Both the position numbers and the translations under genes were made by a program. The notes under the pieces are model-generated. The model saw nothing but the letters and a program-made list of their open reading frames with translations. It had not been told where the DNA came from and did no database searches. From NCBI GenBank assembly GCA_020638195.1, contig JACKJC010000002.1:186001-250000 (forward strand): DNA of 64,000 nt. The letters are read 5' to 3'. Of the stretch, positions 53,061-62,337 are shown one piece after another. This DNA comes from Methylobacteriaceae bacterium. GTDB lineage: Bacteria; Pseudomonadota; Alphaproteobacteria; Rhizobiales; Beijerinckiaceae. Positions within the stretch are counted from its first letter, which is position 1; the number at the start of each line of letters is the position of its first letter.

Positions 53061-56000
53061 ATGAGCATTGCCGCGACACAGGAACGAGGCGCGCCGCAGA
53101 TCTGGACGCTGCTCGCAGGACTTCTGCTGCTCGGCGCGAGCATTTCGCTTGCCGGCATGGGCGGATGGGAGGCTGCCGCGGGCGCGGCGGCGACGGCCGC
53201 GCTCGGGCTTGCGCTTGTCAATCCGGAAACGCGCTTCCTGCCCGCACTGTCGCGGGTCGGCTGGTTCGACGCTCTGGTCGTCGGCGTCTACGCGCTGCTG
53301 TGCAATCCGCAAGCCTTCCTGTGGCGCGCCGCGAACAACTGGAGCGAACTCTTCGCCTTCACGTCTGTCGGCGCCTCCTATGCGGCAGGCCTCTATATCG
53401 CCTCGCTGCTCATCATCATGGCCTATTCAGGCCGCAGGCCGCAGGCGGCGGCCAACGGCGCTCTCGCGCTCATTCCCTTCGTCTTCTGCCTGTTTCTCGC
53501 CATCGGCTCCAATCTTCCGGCCGACCTCGGACGCAAGCTGACCTTCAACGCGCCGCTCGACTATTTCGTCGTCGCCGCGATCGGCCGCGCGCCGATCCTC
53601 ATTCTGCTCAACGAGGCCGTCGTCGCCGGCGCCTCGATCGCGCTCGGCCGCAAACCGCAGGGTGGCGCGCGCCTGCACGCCATGCTGTTCGGCGCGGCGA
53701 TCTTCGCGTCCTTCACGCCGAACATCGCGACCTACGGGTCGCTGCAATTCGCTCAAAACCTGCCGCCGGCGCTCGGCGTTCTCTTCACGGCCATGATGGC
53801 CGCCATCTCGCAGGCGGGCCTGTGGGGCGAGACCTATCTGATCACGCAGACCGTGACCGACCTGCTGCACGGCAAGCCGCCGATCGAGCCGGCCGTGCGC
53901 AAGCCGTGGTCGTCGGGCGCGGGCAAGGGCGCCGTCTACGGCTTCGTCTTCATGCTGCTGATCGGCGCGGTCGGCGCCTTCACACAGAATGCAAAGCTGT
54001 TCGACGCCTTTGTTTCGACCGGCGTGTTCGGCGCTGCGATCGTCGGCGGAATTTTCTATCCGCTCGGCCGCGCTATCATGGAGAGCACGGATTCGACGCC
54101 CCCCTTCTGGGGCCGTCTCGTGCGCGAATATCAGCGCCCCTCGAACTATCTGCGCGGGCTTGCCGTCGGCGCGGCGATCTGGCTCGGCGCGTCGCTCGGC
54201 ACGCCGGCGTGGCTCGGCGGCGATCGTTTCCTGTTCGGCGCGCTTTCGGGCGCGGCCGCCTATGCCGGTATCGATTTCCTGTCCGATCTTGCGCCCATCC
54301 TCACGGGCCGGCGCCGTCGGCTGTCGAGCTGGCGCGTCTATCTGTTCGGCACGCTGCTCGGCGGCCTCGTCGGCGGCGCGCTCGGCTGGTATTTCGACAC
54401 GCTTCAGCTCGATACGGTGCAGAGCAAGTTCTACGTCTATACGGCGATCTTCTATCCGCACTGGGGTCGGCCCATCAACGACTACGGCATCACGCCGTTG
54501 TTCCAGCGGTGGGGCCAGACGAGCCTCGGGCCGGCGCAGGGTGCGGTGAAGACGCTCTATCTGGAATCGCTGTCGGGCGTGATCCAGTGGATTTTCGCGG
54601 CGCCGCTGTTCTCCATCAACCTTTTCTTCCTGACCGCGCTGGTGAAGCGCGATCTCAAGCCGCTGCGCAAACTGTTCAGCGAGGAGGGCGTGCGCCAGCT
54701 GGTCGACAACGCCATTCTCGTGCTGCGCTGGGGCCTGTGGATGGCGCCGATCATCTACACCTTCCTGAAGTCGGTGCCGGACCCCGCCTGGTACAATCAG
54801 GACGGCCTGATCCGCACCGGCATGGCGACGCTGATGCAGGCGACGCAGCCGCACCAGTCCTTCGTCGACTGGTCGCTCGCGGTCTTCACCGCGCTGCTCG
54901 CCTATGACTGGCTGCGTGTGTTGATCTGGTTCGATCACATGGGCTTGCGCGTCGCGACGCTGGTCAACCTCTCCTTCGTCGGCGGCGACGCGCTGGATGA
55001 ATCCTCCGCGCGTTTTCTCGGCAAGGCGCAGACGAGCCGCGCGATCCCGGAGGGTCTGCGCCGCTTCGGCACGTGGATGCCGCTGCTGCTGCCCTTCTAC
55101 ATTCCCGCCGGCGCGAACTGGGACAAGGCCTGGACGGGCGCGGAGAAACTGCGCGCGGTGGCGCAGCCGACCCTCAACCTGCTGCTCGGCTACGCGGTGG
55201 TGGCGGCCGCCGCCGCCATTATCCTCGCCGCGCTCGTCCTGCGACGGCTCGCGGTCACCGGCAAGCGCGCGCCGGCTTTTGGGACCGGCGTCGGCGGCCT
55301 GCCGGATTCGCGGCCCTTCATCCTCACCAACGGCTATCTGACGAGCGAATGGTACGATGACGGGCAGGGCGTGAGCCGTGTCGAGCGCAACGCGCGCACG
55401 GGGCCGCAGATCGACATCACGCGCCAGCCGGACGATCCCGGCCAGCCGCGCGGCAAGTTCGTTTATTTCCGCGAGGGCGAGGGCGATCTCTGGTCGCTCG
55501 GCGCCGCGCCGATAGCGGGCGGCGAACCGACCAAGCTGCAACGCCTGTCGCCGACGCGGCTCTTCCTGACACGCACGATGCACGGGCTGCGTGTGGAGGC
55601 GACGATCGAGGTCGTGGAGACCGAGGCGGTCGAGGTCACGCGGATCAAGATCGTCAATCTCGAGAATCGGCCGCGCCGCATCACGGTGGCGACGTTGCGC
55701 GAATGGGTGGTGAACGAGACCGGCGTCGAGCGACGCGACGCCGCCTATAACGCCCTGCATGTCGGCACGTGGTTCATGAACCAGCCCGCCGCCATCATCG
55801 CGCAGAACCGTTTGCTCAAGACGCCGCAGCTGCGCCAGTCGCAGCGGCGCATGTCGCACGAGGTCGCTTTTCACGCGGCGGGGCCGGGTGAGACCGGCGA
55901 CGTGCGGCTCGTCGGCTACGAGGACATGAAGTCGCGCTTCTATGGCATGGGAACGTCGGCCGATCCCGACGCGTTGCTCGGCCGCGCCAAAATGCGCGAT

Positions 56001-58553
56001 GTGTCCGACGATGGCCTGCTGTATTCATTCGAGCCCTGCGGCGCTCTCGCCTTCGAGGCGCGCGTGGCGCCGGAAAGCGCGGCCGAGATCGTGTTGGTCG
56101 ACGGCTGGGCGCGCGATTTTTCCGCTGCTGTCGAGGCCATCGCGCGCCACCTGAACGCCGATGCGCCGGCGGCCGAAGATCTTTCGCGCGTCGAGACGCG
56201 CGTACGCACGCTTCTGCCCGCGCCGGCGCTGCCAGGCGCTTCCGCCACATTCGGCGCGGACGGCAAGACGCTGACGGTCACGCCCGGCATGCCGCGCCCC
56301 TATGCGCATGTCATCGCCAACAATCACGGGTCCGGCGCCGTCATGACGGCGGAAGGCGATATCTTCTCCTTCGCGATCAACGCGCGGCAGAATTCGCTTA
56401 CCCCCTTCCGCATGGGCGAGGGCCGTTTCGGTCCGGCCGGCCAGGCGATCTACGTGCGCGACATGGGCAGCGGCGACACAGATTGCGCGACATTCGCGCC
56501 GTTGCGCCGCATGGACGGCAAATACGAGGCCGAGTTTGGTCTCGGCTATGTCGTCTATCGTCGCACACGTCCCGATCTCGATCTCGAGATGACGGTGTTC
56601 GCGCCCGCCGGCCGCGCCTGCGAGACCAAGATCCTGCGCATCGTCAACAAGACCGCGAGCGACCGCATCTTCAACGTCGTGCCGATCGCCGAGATCGCGC
56701 TCGACGAGACGATGGTGGAGAGCCAGGGCTCGATCCAGATAAGGGCCGACGACAACGGCGCGGCGCTCTACTTCCGCAATCCGAAAAACCATTTCGCCAA
56801 GGGCTGGGCCTTCGCCTCGACCTCGCTCGCAGCCGAATTCGCGGAGAGTTCGCGCGAGCGCGCGGTCGGCCGCGACCGCAGCGGTTCGGTCGTGCCCTAC
56901 ATGGTCGAGCACAGCCATCCCGAACTCGCCAACCAGCCGCGCCAGCGCACGGTGGCGGCTTTCTGCGGACCAGTGGAAGTGAAGGCGGGCGGCGAGGCGA
57001 AGATCGTGTTCTCGCTCGGCCAGACCGGCGGGCTGGAAGAGGCCGCGCATTTCGCGGAAGTGGCGCGCGGCGTCGGCTGGGCCGAGCGCATGCTGATCGA
57101 GACGAAGAATTTCTGGACCGACACGCTCGGCGTGCTGCGCATCGAGACCAACAAGCCGGAATTCGATCGCCTCGTGAACGACTGGCTGCCTTACCAGTTG
57201 CTCGCCTCGCGCCTGTGGGGCCGCACCGGCCCCGCGCAGCGTTCCGGCGCGACCGGCTATCGCGACCAGTTGCAGGACGTGCTGCCGCTGACTTTTCTCG
57301 CGCCGGAGCTGACGCGCCGGCAACTGCTGCTGCATGCCGCGCGCCAGTTCATCGAGGGCGATGCGGTGAAGTGGTGGCACACGGCGCCTGGCGGCGGCAC
57401 CGGGCTCGGCGATCGCACGATCGCTTCCGATCCGCATCTTTGGCTGCCTTTCGTGACGACCCGCTATGTCGCGGCGACCGGCGACGACGCCGTGCTAGAC
57501 GTCGAGACGGGTTTCATCGAGACGGCGCTGCTGCCGAAGGGCGTGGAGAGCAACGCCGACGTGCCGCTACCCTCGCGCGAGAGCGCGAAGCTGTTCGATC
57601 ATTGCCGCCTCGCGATCGAATGGACGCTCGCGCGCTTCGGCCGCAACGGCCTGCCGCTGATGGGCGCCGGCGACTGGGACGACGGCATGAATCTCATTGG
57701 GCTGGAAGGGCGCGGCGAGAGCGTGTGGGTCGGCTTTTTCCTGCACGGCATTCTCGTCGATTTCGCGAAGCTCTGCGAGAAGCGCGGCAAGCGCGCGCTG
57801 GCGGCGCGCTATCGCGACACCGCCGACAAGCTGCGGGCCTCGCTCGACAAATGCTGGCGCGGCGACCGCTATCTGCGCGCTTTCGCCGACAGCGGCAAGG
57901 AAGTGACGCCGATGAGCGCGATGGTCTCCTCGTGGCCGGTCATCTCCGGCGCGGTGGATTTTTCGCGCGGAGTCGAATGCGTCGAGAGCGCGCTCGCCGT
58001 GCTCGAGCGGCCGGATCGCATCCTGCTCGTTCATCCGCACTACGACGAGCAATCCGATCCCTTCCCCGGCCGCTCCGCGGAATATCCGCCGGGCGTACGC
58101 GAGAACGGCGGGCAATATTCGCACGGCGTGTCATGGTTCGTGGATGCGCTGGTGCTGCTGGCCGAACAGGCGCAGTCCAAGGGCGACGCCAAGGAAGCCG
58201 CGCGGCTGTTCGCGCGCGCCTACAAATGCTGGGTCGAGATTTCGCCGCTGTCGAAATATGCGACGCCGGAGGCGGCCGAGCGCTACGGACTGCCGCCGCA
58301 CCAGCAGGCCGCCGATGTTTACGAGGGGCCGGGCTACGAAGGGCGTGGCGGCTGGGCCTGGTACACGGGGTCGGCGGCGCGCATGATGATTGGCGCCTAT
58401 GCGCTGATCGGCCTCAAGCTCGAAAAGGGCGAGTTCTCGCTCCGGGCGGACGCCTTCGATCCGAAGGGCGAGCTTCAGTTGAAACGGGTCGTCTACAAGG
58501 GCAAGATCTATACGGCGACGAACGCGGAAACGAAGGCGGTGGAGACGGTTTGA
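53061..58553 (+). CDS. Giant membrane protein with NdvB-like GT36/GH94 C-terminal half
   Basis: The 1830-residue protein has two parts. Residues 1-760 hold about 16-18 hydrophobic helices and no recognised catalytic motif. From about 753 (FILTNGYLTSEWYDDGQG) and about 1080 (PYAHVIANNHGSGAV) come two beta-sandwich units like the GT36 repeats of cyclic beta-1,2-glucan synthase, then a GH94-type alpha/alpha barrel from about 1350, with YRDQLQDVLPL (1400) and GDWDDGMN (about 1535), where most relatives read GDWNDGM. The glycosyltransferase (GT84) domain of NdvB/ChvB is absent. It probably phosphorolyses, trims or sizes a glucan at the membrane; the exact role is not known. No other glucan genes are adjacent. 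Confidence 0.85.
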   Translation: MSIAATQERGAPQIWTLLAGLLLLGASISLAGMGGWEAAAGAAATAALGLALVNPETRFLPALSRVGWFDALVVGVYALLCNPQAFLWRAANNWSELFAFTSVGASYAAGLYIASLLIIMAYSGRRPQAAANGALALIPFVFCLFLAIGSNLPADLGRKLTFNAPLDYFVVAAIGRAPILILLNEAVVAGASIALGRKPQGGARLHAMLFGAAIFASFTPNIATYGSLQFAQNLPPALGVLFTAMMAAISQAGLWGETYLITQTVTDLLHGKPPIEPAVRKPWSSGAGKGAVYGFVFMLLIGAVGAFTQNAKLFDAFVSTGVFGAAIVGGIFYPLGRAIMESTDSTPPFWGRLVREYQRPSNYLRGLAVGAAIWLGASLGTPAWLGGDRFLFGALSGAAAYAGIDFLSDLAPILTGRRRRLSSWRVYLFGTLLGGLVGGALGWYFDTLQLDTVQSKFYVYTAIFYPHWGRPINDYGITPLFQRWGQTSLGPAQGAVKTLYLESLSGVIQWIFAAPLFSINLFFLTALVKRDLKPLRKLFSEEGVRQLVDNAILVLRWGLWMAPIIYTFLKSVPDPAWYNQDGLIRTGMATLMQATQPHQSFVDWSLAVFTALLAYDWLRVLIWFDHMGLRVATLVNLSFVGGDALDESSARFLGKAQTSRAIPEGLRRFGTWMPLLLPFYIPAGANWDKAWTGAEKLRAVAQPTLNLLLGYAVVAAAAAIILAALVLRRLAVTGKRAPAFGTGVGGLPDSRPFILTNGYLTSEWYDDGQGVSRVERNARTGPQIDITRQPDDPGQPRGKFVYFREGEGDLWSLGAAPIAGGEPTKLQRLSPTRLFLTRTMHGLRVEATIEVVETEAVEVTRIKIVNLENRPRRITVATLREWVVNETGVERRDAAYNALHVGTWFMNQPAAIIAQNRLLKTPQLRQSQRRMSHEVAFHAAGPGETGDVRLVGYEDMKSRFYGMGTSADPDALLGRAKMRDVSDDGLLYSFEPCGALAFEARVAPESAAEIVLVDGWARDFSAAVEAIARHLNADAPAAEDLSRVETRVRTLLPAPALPGASATFGADGKTLTVTPGMPRPYAHVIANNHGSGAVMTAEGDIFSFAINARQNSLTPFRMGEGRFGPAGQAIYVRDMGSGDTDCATFAPLRRMDGKYEAEFGLGYVVYRRTRPDLDLEMTVFAPAGRACETKILRIVNKTASDRIFNVVPIAEIALDETMVESQGSIQIRADDNGAALYFRNPKNHFAKGWAFASTSLAAEFAESSRERAVGRDRSGSVVPYMVEHSHPELANQPRQRTVAAFCGPVEVKAGGEAKIVFSLGQTGGLEEAAHFAEVARGVGWAERMLIETKNFWTDTLGVLRIETNKPEFDRLVNDWLPYQLLASRLWGRTGPAQRSGATGYRDQLQDVLPLTFLAPELTRRQLLLHAARQFIEGDAVKWWHTAPGGGTGLGDRTIASDPHLWLPFVTTRYVAATGDDAVLDVETGFIETALLPKGVESNADVPLPSRESAKLFDHCRLAIEWTLARFGRNGLPLMGAGDWDDGMNLIGLEGRGESVWVGFFLHGILVDFAKLCEKRGKRALAARYRDTADKLRASLDKCWRGDRYLRAFADSGKEVTPMSAMVSSWPVISGAVDFSRGVECVESALAVLERPDRILLVHPHYDEQSDPFPGRSAEYPPGVRENGGQYSHGVSWFVDALVLLAEQAQSKGDAKEAARLFARAYKCWVEISPLSKYATPEAAERYGLPPHQQAADVYEGPGYEGRGGWAWYTGSAARMMIGAYALIGLKLEKGEFSLRADAFDPKGELQLKRVVYKGKIYTATNAETKAVETV

Positions 58554-58560
58554 GTTCGGA

Positions 58561-58612
58561 CCGCGAGCCTTCTGGCTCGCGGTGGACAAGACGAGCCTGG
58601 AAGCTCGCGGTT
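58561..58612. repeat. Intergenic repeat family E, copy 2
   Basis: Hairpin CCGCGAGCC-TTCT-GGCTCGCGG (58561-58582) directly after the giant gene, then a weaker second hairpin ACGAGCCTGG/AAGCTCGCGG. It shares its core with the element at 46515. Confidence 0.8.
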
Positions 58613-58736
58613 CCGTCTGCCCGCTTCTGTTTGAGTTTGTCCGGCGTCAGGCTGGCGAGAGCTCGAAAGCACGCGTTCTCGACAATTCGCGAGTAACGCG
58701 TAACATGGAGTTTCGGCCAAGTTTTCAGTAATTCGT

Positions 58737-59510
58737 ATGTTGCGTTTGTTTATTGTGTTTGTGGCGCTATTTGCGCCGGGTCTTGCGTGGGCGGGCGCCT
58801 TCATGCATCCGCCCGGGCGCGGCCAGGTCATCGCCGAACTTGCATTCAGCGAAGCCAATATCGCCTATGACGCGCTCGGCCGCGCTGGCGTGATCCCCGC
58901 CTGGCGCAAGTTCGAACTCTCGACCTATGCCGAATACGGGCTGACCGAGTTCGTCACGCTGATCGGCGATCCCTCCTGGTTTACGTTTCGGGCGAAGCCG
59001 CCTGGCGTCAGCCGTACGCGGCTCGGTGCGGCCGAGGCGGGCGCGCGTGTGCGATTGGTTGAATGGGGCGAGGGGATCGTCTCGGCGCAGGCGACCGCGC
59101 GTCTTGCGCCGGCGGGTCGCGCGGCGGCGGCCTATCTCGACATGCGTGAGACCACGCAGGTCGATGTGCGGCTGCTCTACGGCCGCAAAATGGAAATGTT
59201 CGGCTCTAGCGGCTATGTCGATCTGCAGATTGGTTTTCGTACGCGCGCCGCCTTCGGACATCAGCTGCGGTTCGACGCCACCTGGGCGATGCGTCCGTTC
59301 GAGCGCACGACGCTCATGCTGCAATCCTTCACCGCGATCAATCCGGGCCGGCTCGGCGACCGTTTCATGTTGTCGCAGAAGCTGAAGGCGAGCGTCGTCT
59401 ACGATGTGACCGAAGCATTGTCGCTTCAGGTCGGCGGTCAAATGGCGATGCGCGGGGTGAATTCGGCGGCCGAACGTGGCATCGTCGCCGCCGTATGGTG
59501 GAAGTTTTGA
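58737..59510 (+). CDS. Exported protein, probable outer-membrane beta-barrel
   Basis: The 257-residue protein has a signal peptide (residues 1-19, ending LAWAG) and alternating hydrophobic/polar strands with an aromatic C-terminal residue (AAVWWKF), as in outer-membrane barrels. No named family was recognised. The start region is AT-rich and the 183-bp upstream gap contains the family E repeat and a likely promoter. It is followed 9 bp later by mobA. Confidence 0.7.
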   Translation: MLRLFIVFVALFAPGLAWAGAFMHPPGRGQVIAELAFSEANIAYDALGRAGVIPAWRKFELSTYAEYGLTEFVTLIGDPSWFTFRAKPPGVSRTRLGAAEAGARVRLVEWGEGIVSAQATARLAPAGRAAAAYLDMRETTQVDVRLLYGRKMEMFGSSGYVDLQIGFRTRAAFGHQLRFDATWAMRPFERTTLMLQSFTAINPGRLGDRFMLSQKLKASVVYDVTEALSLQVGGQMAMRGVNSAAERGIVAAVWWKF

Positions 59511-59519
59511 TCACGATCC

Positions 59520-60122
59520 ATGAATGACACGTTCGGCCTGATCCTCGCCGGCGGGCAGGGGCGGCGCATGGGCGGCGCCGACAAGGCGCTGTTGCAGCTC
59601 GCCGGCCTGCCGCTCGGGGCGCATGCCGCCGTGCGGCTTGGACCACAATGCGGAGCGCTGGCGCTCAATGCCAATGGTTCCGCCGAACGGCTGTCGGCTC
59701 TCGGACTGCCCGTCGTCGCCGACGAGATCGCCGACGCCGGTCCGCTCGCGGGCGTTCTCGCCGGCCTACGTTTCGCCCGTGAGAGCGGGTATGCCTTTCT
59801 CTGCACGCTGTCCGTCGATGCGCCCTTCGCGCCGCTCGATCTCGTGGCGCGCCTGCATGAAGCACGGCGCGTGGCGAGCGCCGGGATGGCGGTCGCCGCC
59901 TCGGGCGGGCGGCGACACCATGTCATCGCGCTGTGGCCGCTCGCGCTGGAGACGGAGCTGCGACGCGCACTGGTTGAAGAAGGGTTGCGGAAGGCCGAGA
60001 CATTCGTCGACCGACAGTCGCCTGCAATCGCTGAATGGCCGGATGCGCCGCTCGATCCCTTCTTCAACGTCAACCGGCCCGAAGATCTCGCGCGGGCCGA
60101 AGAGATGGCGTGTTCAGGCTGA
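59520..60122 (+). CDS. mobA: Molybdenum cofactor guanylyltransferase MobA
   Basis: MobA attaches GMP to molybdopterin to form MGD/bis-MGD for DMSO-reductase-family enzymes such as nitrate reductases. The 200-residue protein has LILAGGQGRRMGGADKAL (nucleotide binding), GPLAGVLAGL and the DAPF metal site. The gene end overlaps the antisense DUF2478 gene by 9 bp. With mobB it makes a Mo-cofactor pair. Confidence 0.93.
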   Translation: MNDTFGLILAGGQGRRMGGADKALLQLAGLPLGAHAAVRLGPQCGALALNANGSAERLSALGLPVVADEIADAGPLAGVLAGLRFARESGYAFLCTLSVDAPFAPLDLVARLHEARRVASAGMAVAASGGRRHHVIALWPLALETELRRALVEEGLRKAETFVDRQSPAIAEWPDAPLDPFFNVNRPEDLARAEEMACSG

Positions 60123-60647
60123 CGCGCTCTGGCGGCCGGCCGCGCGCCACCAACGGTCGAGTTCGGAAATTTCCGGCCGTATCTGGGCGTCGAGGCCGTC
60201 GGCGAAAGCGTTCCAGGCGTCGGCGTAGCGTAGCGGCACGGCGATCAGCACCGCCTCGCCCTCAGCGACCGCAGCGCCGATCTCCGCGATCATTCCAGCG
60301 CCCTCGCTCTCGAGGCGGCCGAAGCGATTGACGACGAGCAAGTCCGGTTTTTCGCCGCGCGCGCGGTCGAGCATGCGGGCGGCGACCGCGATGGCTGCGG
60401 GATCGACCGCGCAACCCGTCGCTTCCGCGCCGAGATCCTGCATGATGGGCAAGCATTCGCCGGTCGAGAGATCGCGTACTCGCAGATCGCGCTCCTCGGC
60501 GCCGGGCTCCTGCACGAGGCCCGCGACCTTCGCGCCCCGCGCGCGCAGGCCCTCGATGAAGGCGCGCATGACGTCGTCGACCGCCTCTTCGCGATCGAAG
60601 AGGACGGCCGCGAGGCGGCTGGTGGGTGTGGCTTCCGCATTGCGCAT
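60114..60647 (-). CDS. DUF2478-family protein
   Basis: The 177-residue protein matches the DUF2478 pattern: LAAVLFDREEAVDDVMRAF at the start, DLSTGECLPIMQDLG in the middle, and DLLVVNRFGRLESEG with a Walker B-like aspartate, like small THEP1-type nucleotidases. Such proteins are often encoded next to molybdate or Mo-cofactor genes. It lies antisense between mobA and mobB, supporting a Mo-related role; activity unknown. Confidence 0.82.
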   Translation of the reverse strand: MRNAEATPTSRLAAVLFDREEAVDDVMRAFIEGLRARGAKVAGLVQEPGAEERDLRVRDLSTGECLPIMQDLGAEATGCAVDPAAIAVAARMLDRARGEKPDLLVVNRFGRLESEGAGMIAEIGAAVAEGEAVLIAVPLRYADAWNAFADGLDAQIRPEISELDRWWRAAGRQSASA

Positions 60648-60698
60648 GGCCTCTGCTAGATACAGGATGATGAGCGATCAAGAAAGAACGGCCGCCGC

Positions 60699-61223
60699 AT
60701 GCGTGTGATCGGCCTCGCGGGTTGGAGCGGCGCGGGCAAGACCACGCTGATCGAGAAACTCATTCCCGAAATACGGCGACGCGGCTTCAGCGTCTCGACG
60801 CTGAAGCACGCCCACCATGCCTTCGACATGGACAGGCCGGGCAAGGATTCGCATCGTCATCGCGAGGCGGGCGCGGCGCAGGTGCTGGTCGCCTCGACGC
60901 AACGGCTGGCGCTGCTGACCGAATTGCGCGACGCGCCGGAACCGCGCCTCGCCGATCTCCTGCTTATGTTCGCACCCGTCGATTTCGTTTTGATTGAAGG
61001 GTTTCGGTCGGACGCGCACGCCAAGATCGAGATTTTCCGCGAGGCCAACGGCAAGCCGTTGCGTTATCCCGAGGACGACCAGATCGTGGCCCTGATTTCG
61101 GATCTCGCGACGCCGCCGGACCATTTGCCGCATGCGCATATCGACGATGTCGCGGCGGCCGCCGACCTCGTGCTTGCGCATGCGCAGGAGCTCGACGACG
61201 CGCTGGCGCGCCTGGGCGCGTAG
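60699..61223 (+). CDS. mobB: Molybdopterin-guanine dinucleotide biosynthesis protein MobB
   Basis: The 174-residue GTP-binding protein has the P-loop GWSGAGKTTLIEKL (about residues 5-18), KHAHHAFDMDRPGKDS and FVLIEGF. MobB helps MobA and delivers GTP. The ATG at 60699 is divergent from DUF2478, with 51 bp between starts. Confidence 0.93.
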   Translation: MRVIGLAGWSGAGKTTLIEKLIPEIRRRGFSVSTLKHAHHAFDMDRPGKDSHRHREAGAAQVLVASTQRLALLTELRDAPEPRLADLLLMFAPVDFVLIEGFRSDAHAKIEIFREANGKPLRYPEDDQIVALISDLATPPDHLPHAHIDDVAAAADLVLAHAQELDDALARLGA

Positions 61224-61300
61224 GGCAAGACTTTGCGCCGCTTGTCGCGGCGGCGGAAATCCTGTTTGCTCTGCAACAGTTTAAGTCGAAAGGACCAAAC

Positions 61301-62305
61301 TTGTTGCAGCTTCGCCCGCTCAGAATTCCGCTCGCCTGCGTCGGCCTTCTCCTCGCGGGCGCGCCGGCGCGCGCCAACGATTCGATGGCGGCGCTGACCG
61401 CCGGTGGGCTGGTGTTCGGCAAGTCGAACGACATCGAGATGCGCTCCGAGGATTTGTCGATTTCCGAGAAGGAGATCGTCGTGCGCTATCGGTTCTTCAA
61501 TCGCGCGAGCGTGGACCAGACCATCCTCGTCGCCTTTCCCATGCCCGGCGTCGACTGGAATGACGCCAACAATATCGCCGTGCCCGACGACGAGGCCGAC
61601 AATTTCCTGCACTTCCGCACGAGTGTCGACGGCGTGGCGGTGAAGTCGAATGTCGAGCAGAAGGCGCTGGTCGCCGGCAGGGACGTCGCAGCGCGTTTGA
61701 AGGCGCTCAACATCCCACTTATGCCGCGTGCGAAAAAGACGCATGCGGCCCTCGATGCGCTGCCGAAAGACGTGCAGAAGCAGCTCGAGGCGGAAAAGAT
61801 CGTGCGCGTCGACGAATATGACGTGGGCAAAGGCATGGAGCGTCACATCGCGCCTGACTGGACTCTGAAACAGAGCTATTTCTGGAAGCAGACTTTCCCT
61901 GCCGGCCATGAAATCGCGATCGAGCATCGCTATACGCCGAGCGTCGGCGCGACCGTGCAGACCTCCGTGCTGAGCAAGGATGCGGACGCCGAGACGAAGC
62001 GGGATTATCGGACGCGCTTCTGCGCCGACAAGGATTTTGTCAACGGCGTGCAGGCGATGACCCGCAGGAACAACGGAAACCCGCCCCCCGAGTATCGCAT
62101 CTCCTATGTGCTGACGACGGGCGCCAATTGGGCCGGCCCGATCGGGGACTATCGGCTGACGGTCGACAAGGGCCGGACAGATGCGCTGATCAGCTTTTGC
62201 GAAACGGGCGTGAAGAAGATCGGGCCGACGACATTCGAGGTTCGCCACCAGAATTTCACGCCGACGCGCGATATCGATATCATGATCGTGCGGGCGGGCG
62301 AGTAG
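61301..62305 (+). CDS. Exported DUF4424-family protein
   Basis: The 334-residue protein has a signal peptide (ending APARA, about residue 25) and the DUF4424 features ALTAGGLVFGKSNDIEMRSE at the mature N-terminus, FPMPGVDW and a late FCETGVKKIG. Function of the family is unknown. The start is TTG at 61301, supported by AAAGGA 7 bases upstream; the signal peptide begins just there and no ATG is suitably placed. Confidence 0.82.
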   Translation: MLQLRPLRIPLACVGLLLAGAPARANDSMAALTAGGLVFGKSNDIEMRSEDLSISEKEIVVRYRFFNRASVDQTILVAFPMPGVDWNDANNIAVPDDEADNFLHFRTSVDGVAVKSNVEQKALVAGRDVAARLKALNIPLMPRAKKTHAALDALPKDVQKQLEAEKIVRVDEYDVGKGMERHIAPDWTLKQSYFWKQTFPAGHEIAIEHRYTPSVGATVQTSVLSKDADAETKRDYRTRFCADKDFVNGVQAMTRRNNGNPPPEYRISYVLTTGANWAGPIGDYRLTVDKGRTDALISFCETGVKKIGPTTFEVRHQNFTPTRDIDIMIVRAGE

Positions 62306-62337
62306 CTTTGCGCGAAAAACCTGCCTGGGGGGCATAG

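Noticed and set aside
53427..55874. An 815-residue open frame on the minus strand inside the giant gene
   Set aside because: It is antisense to strongly recognisable coding sequence and its translation is rich in Arg, Gln, Glu and His without domain character. GC-rich codon use makes such long frames by chance.
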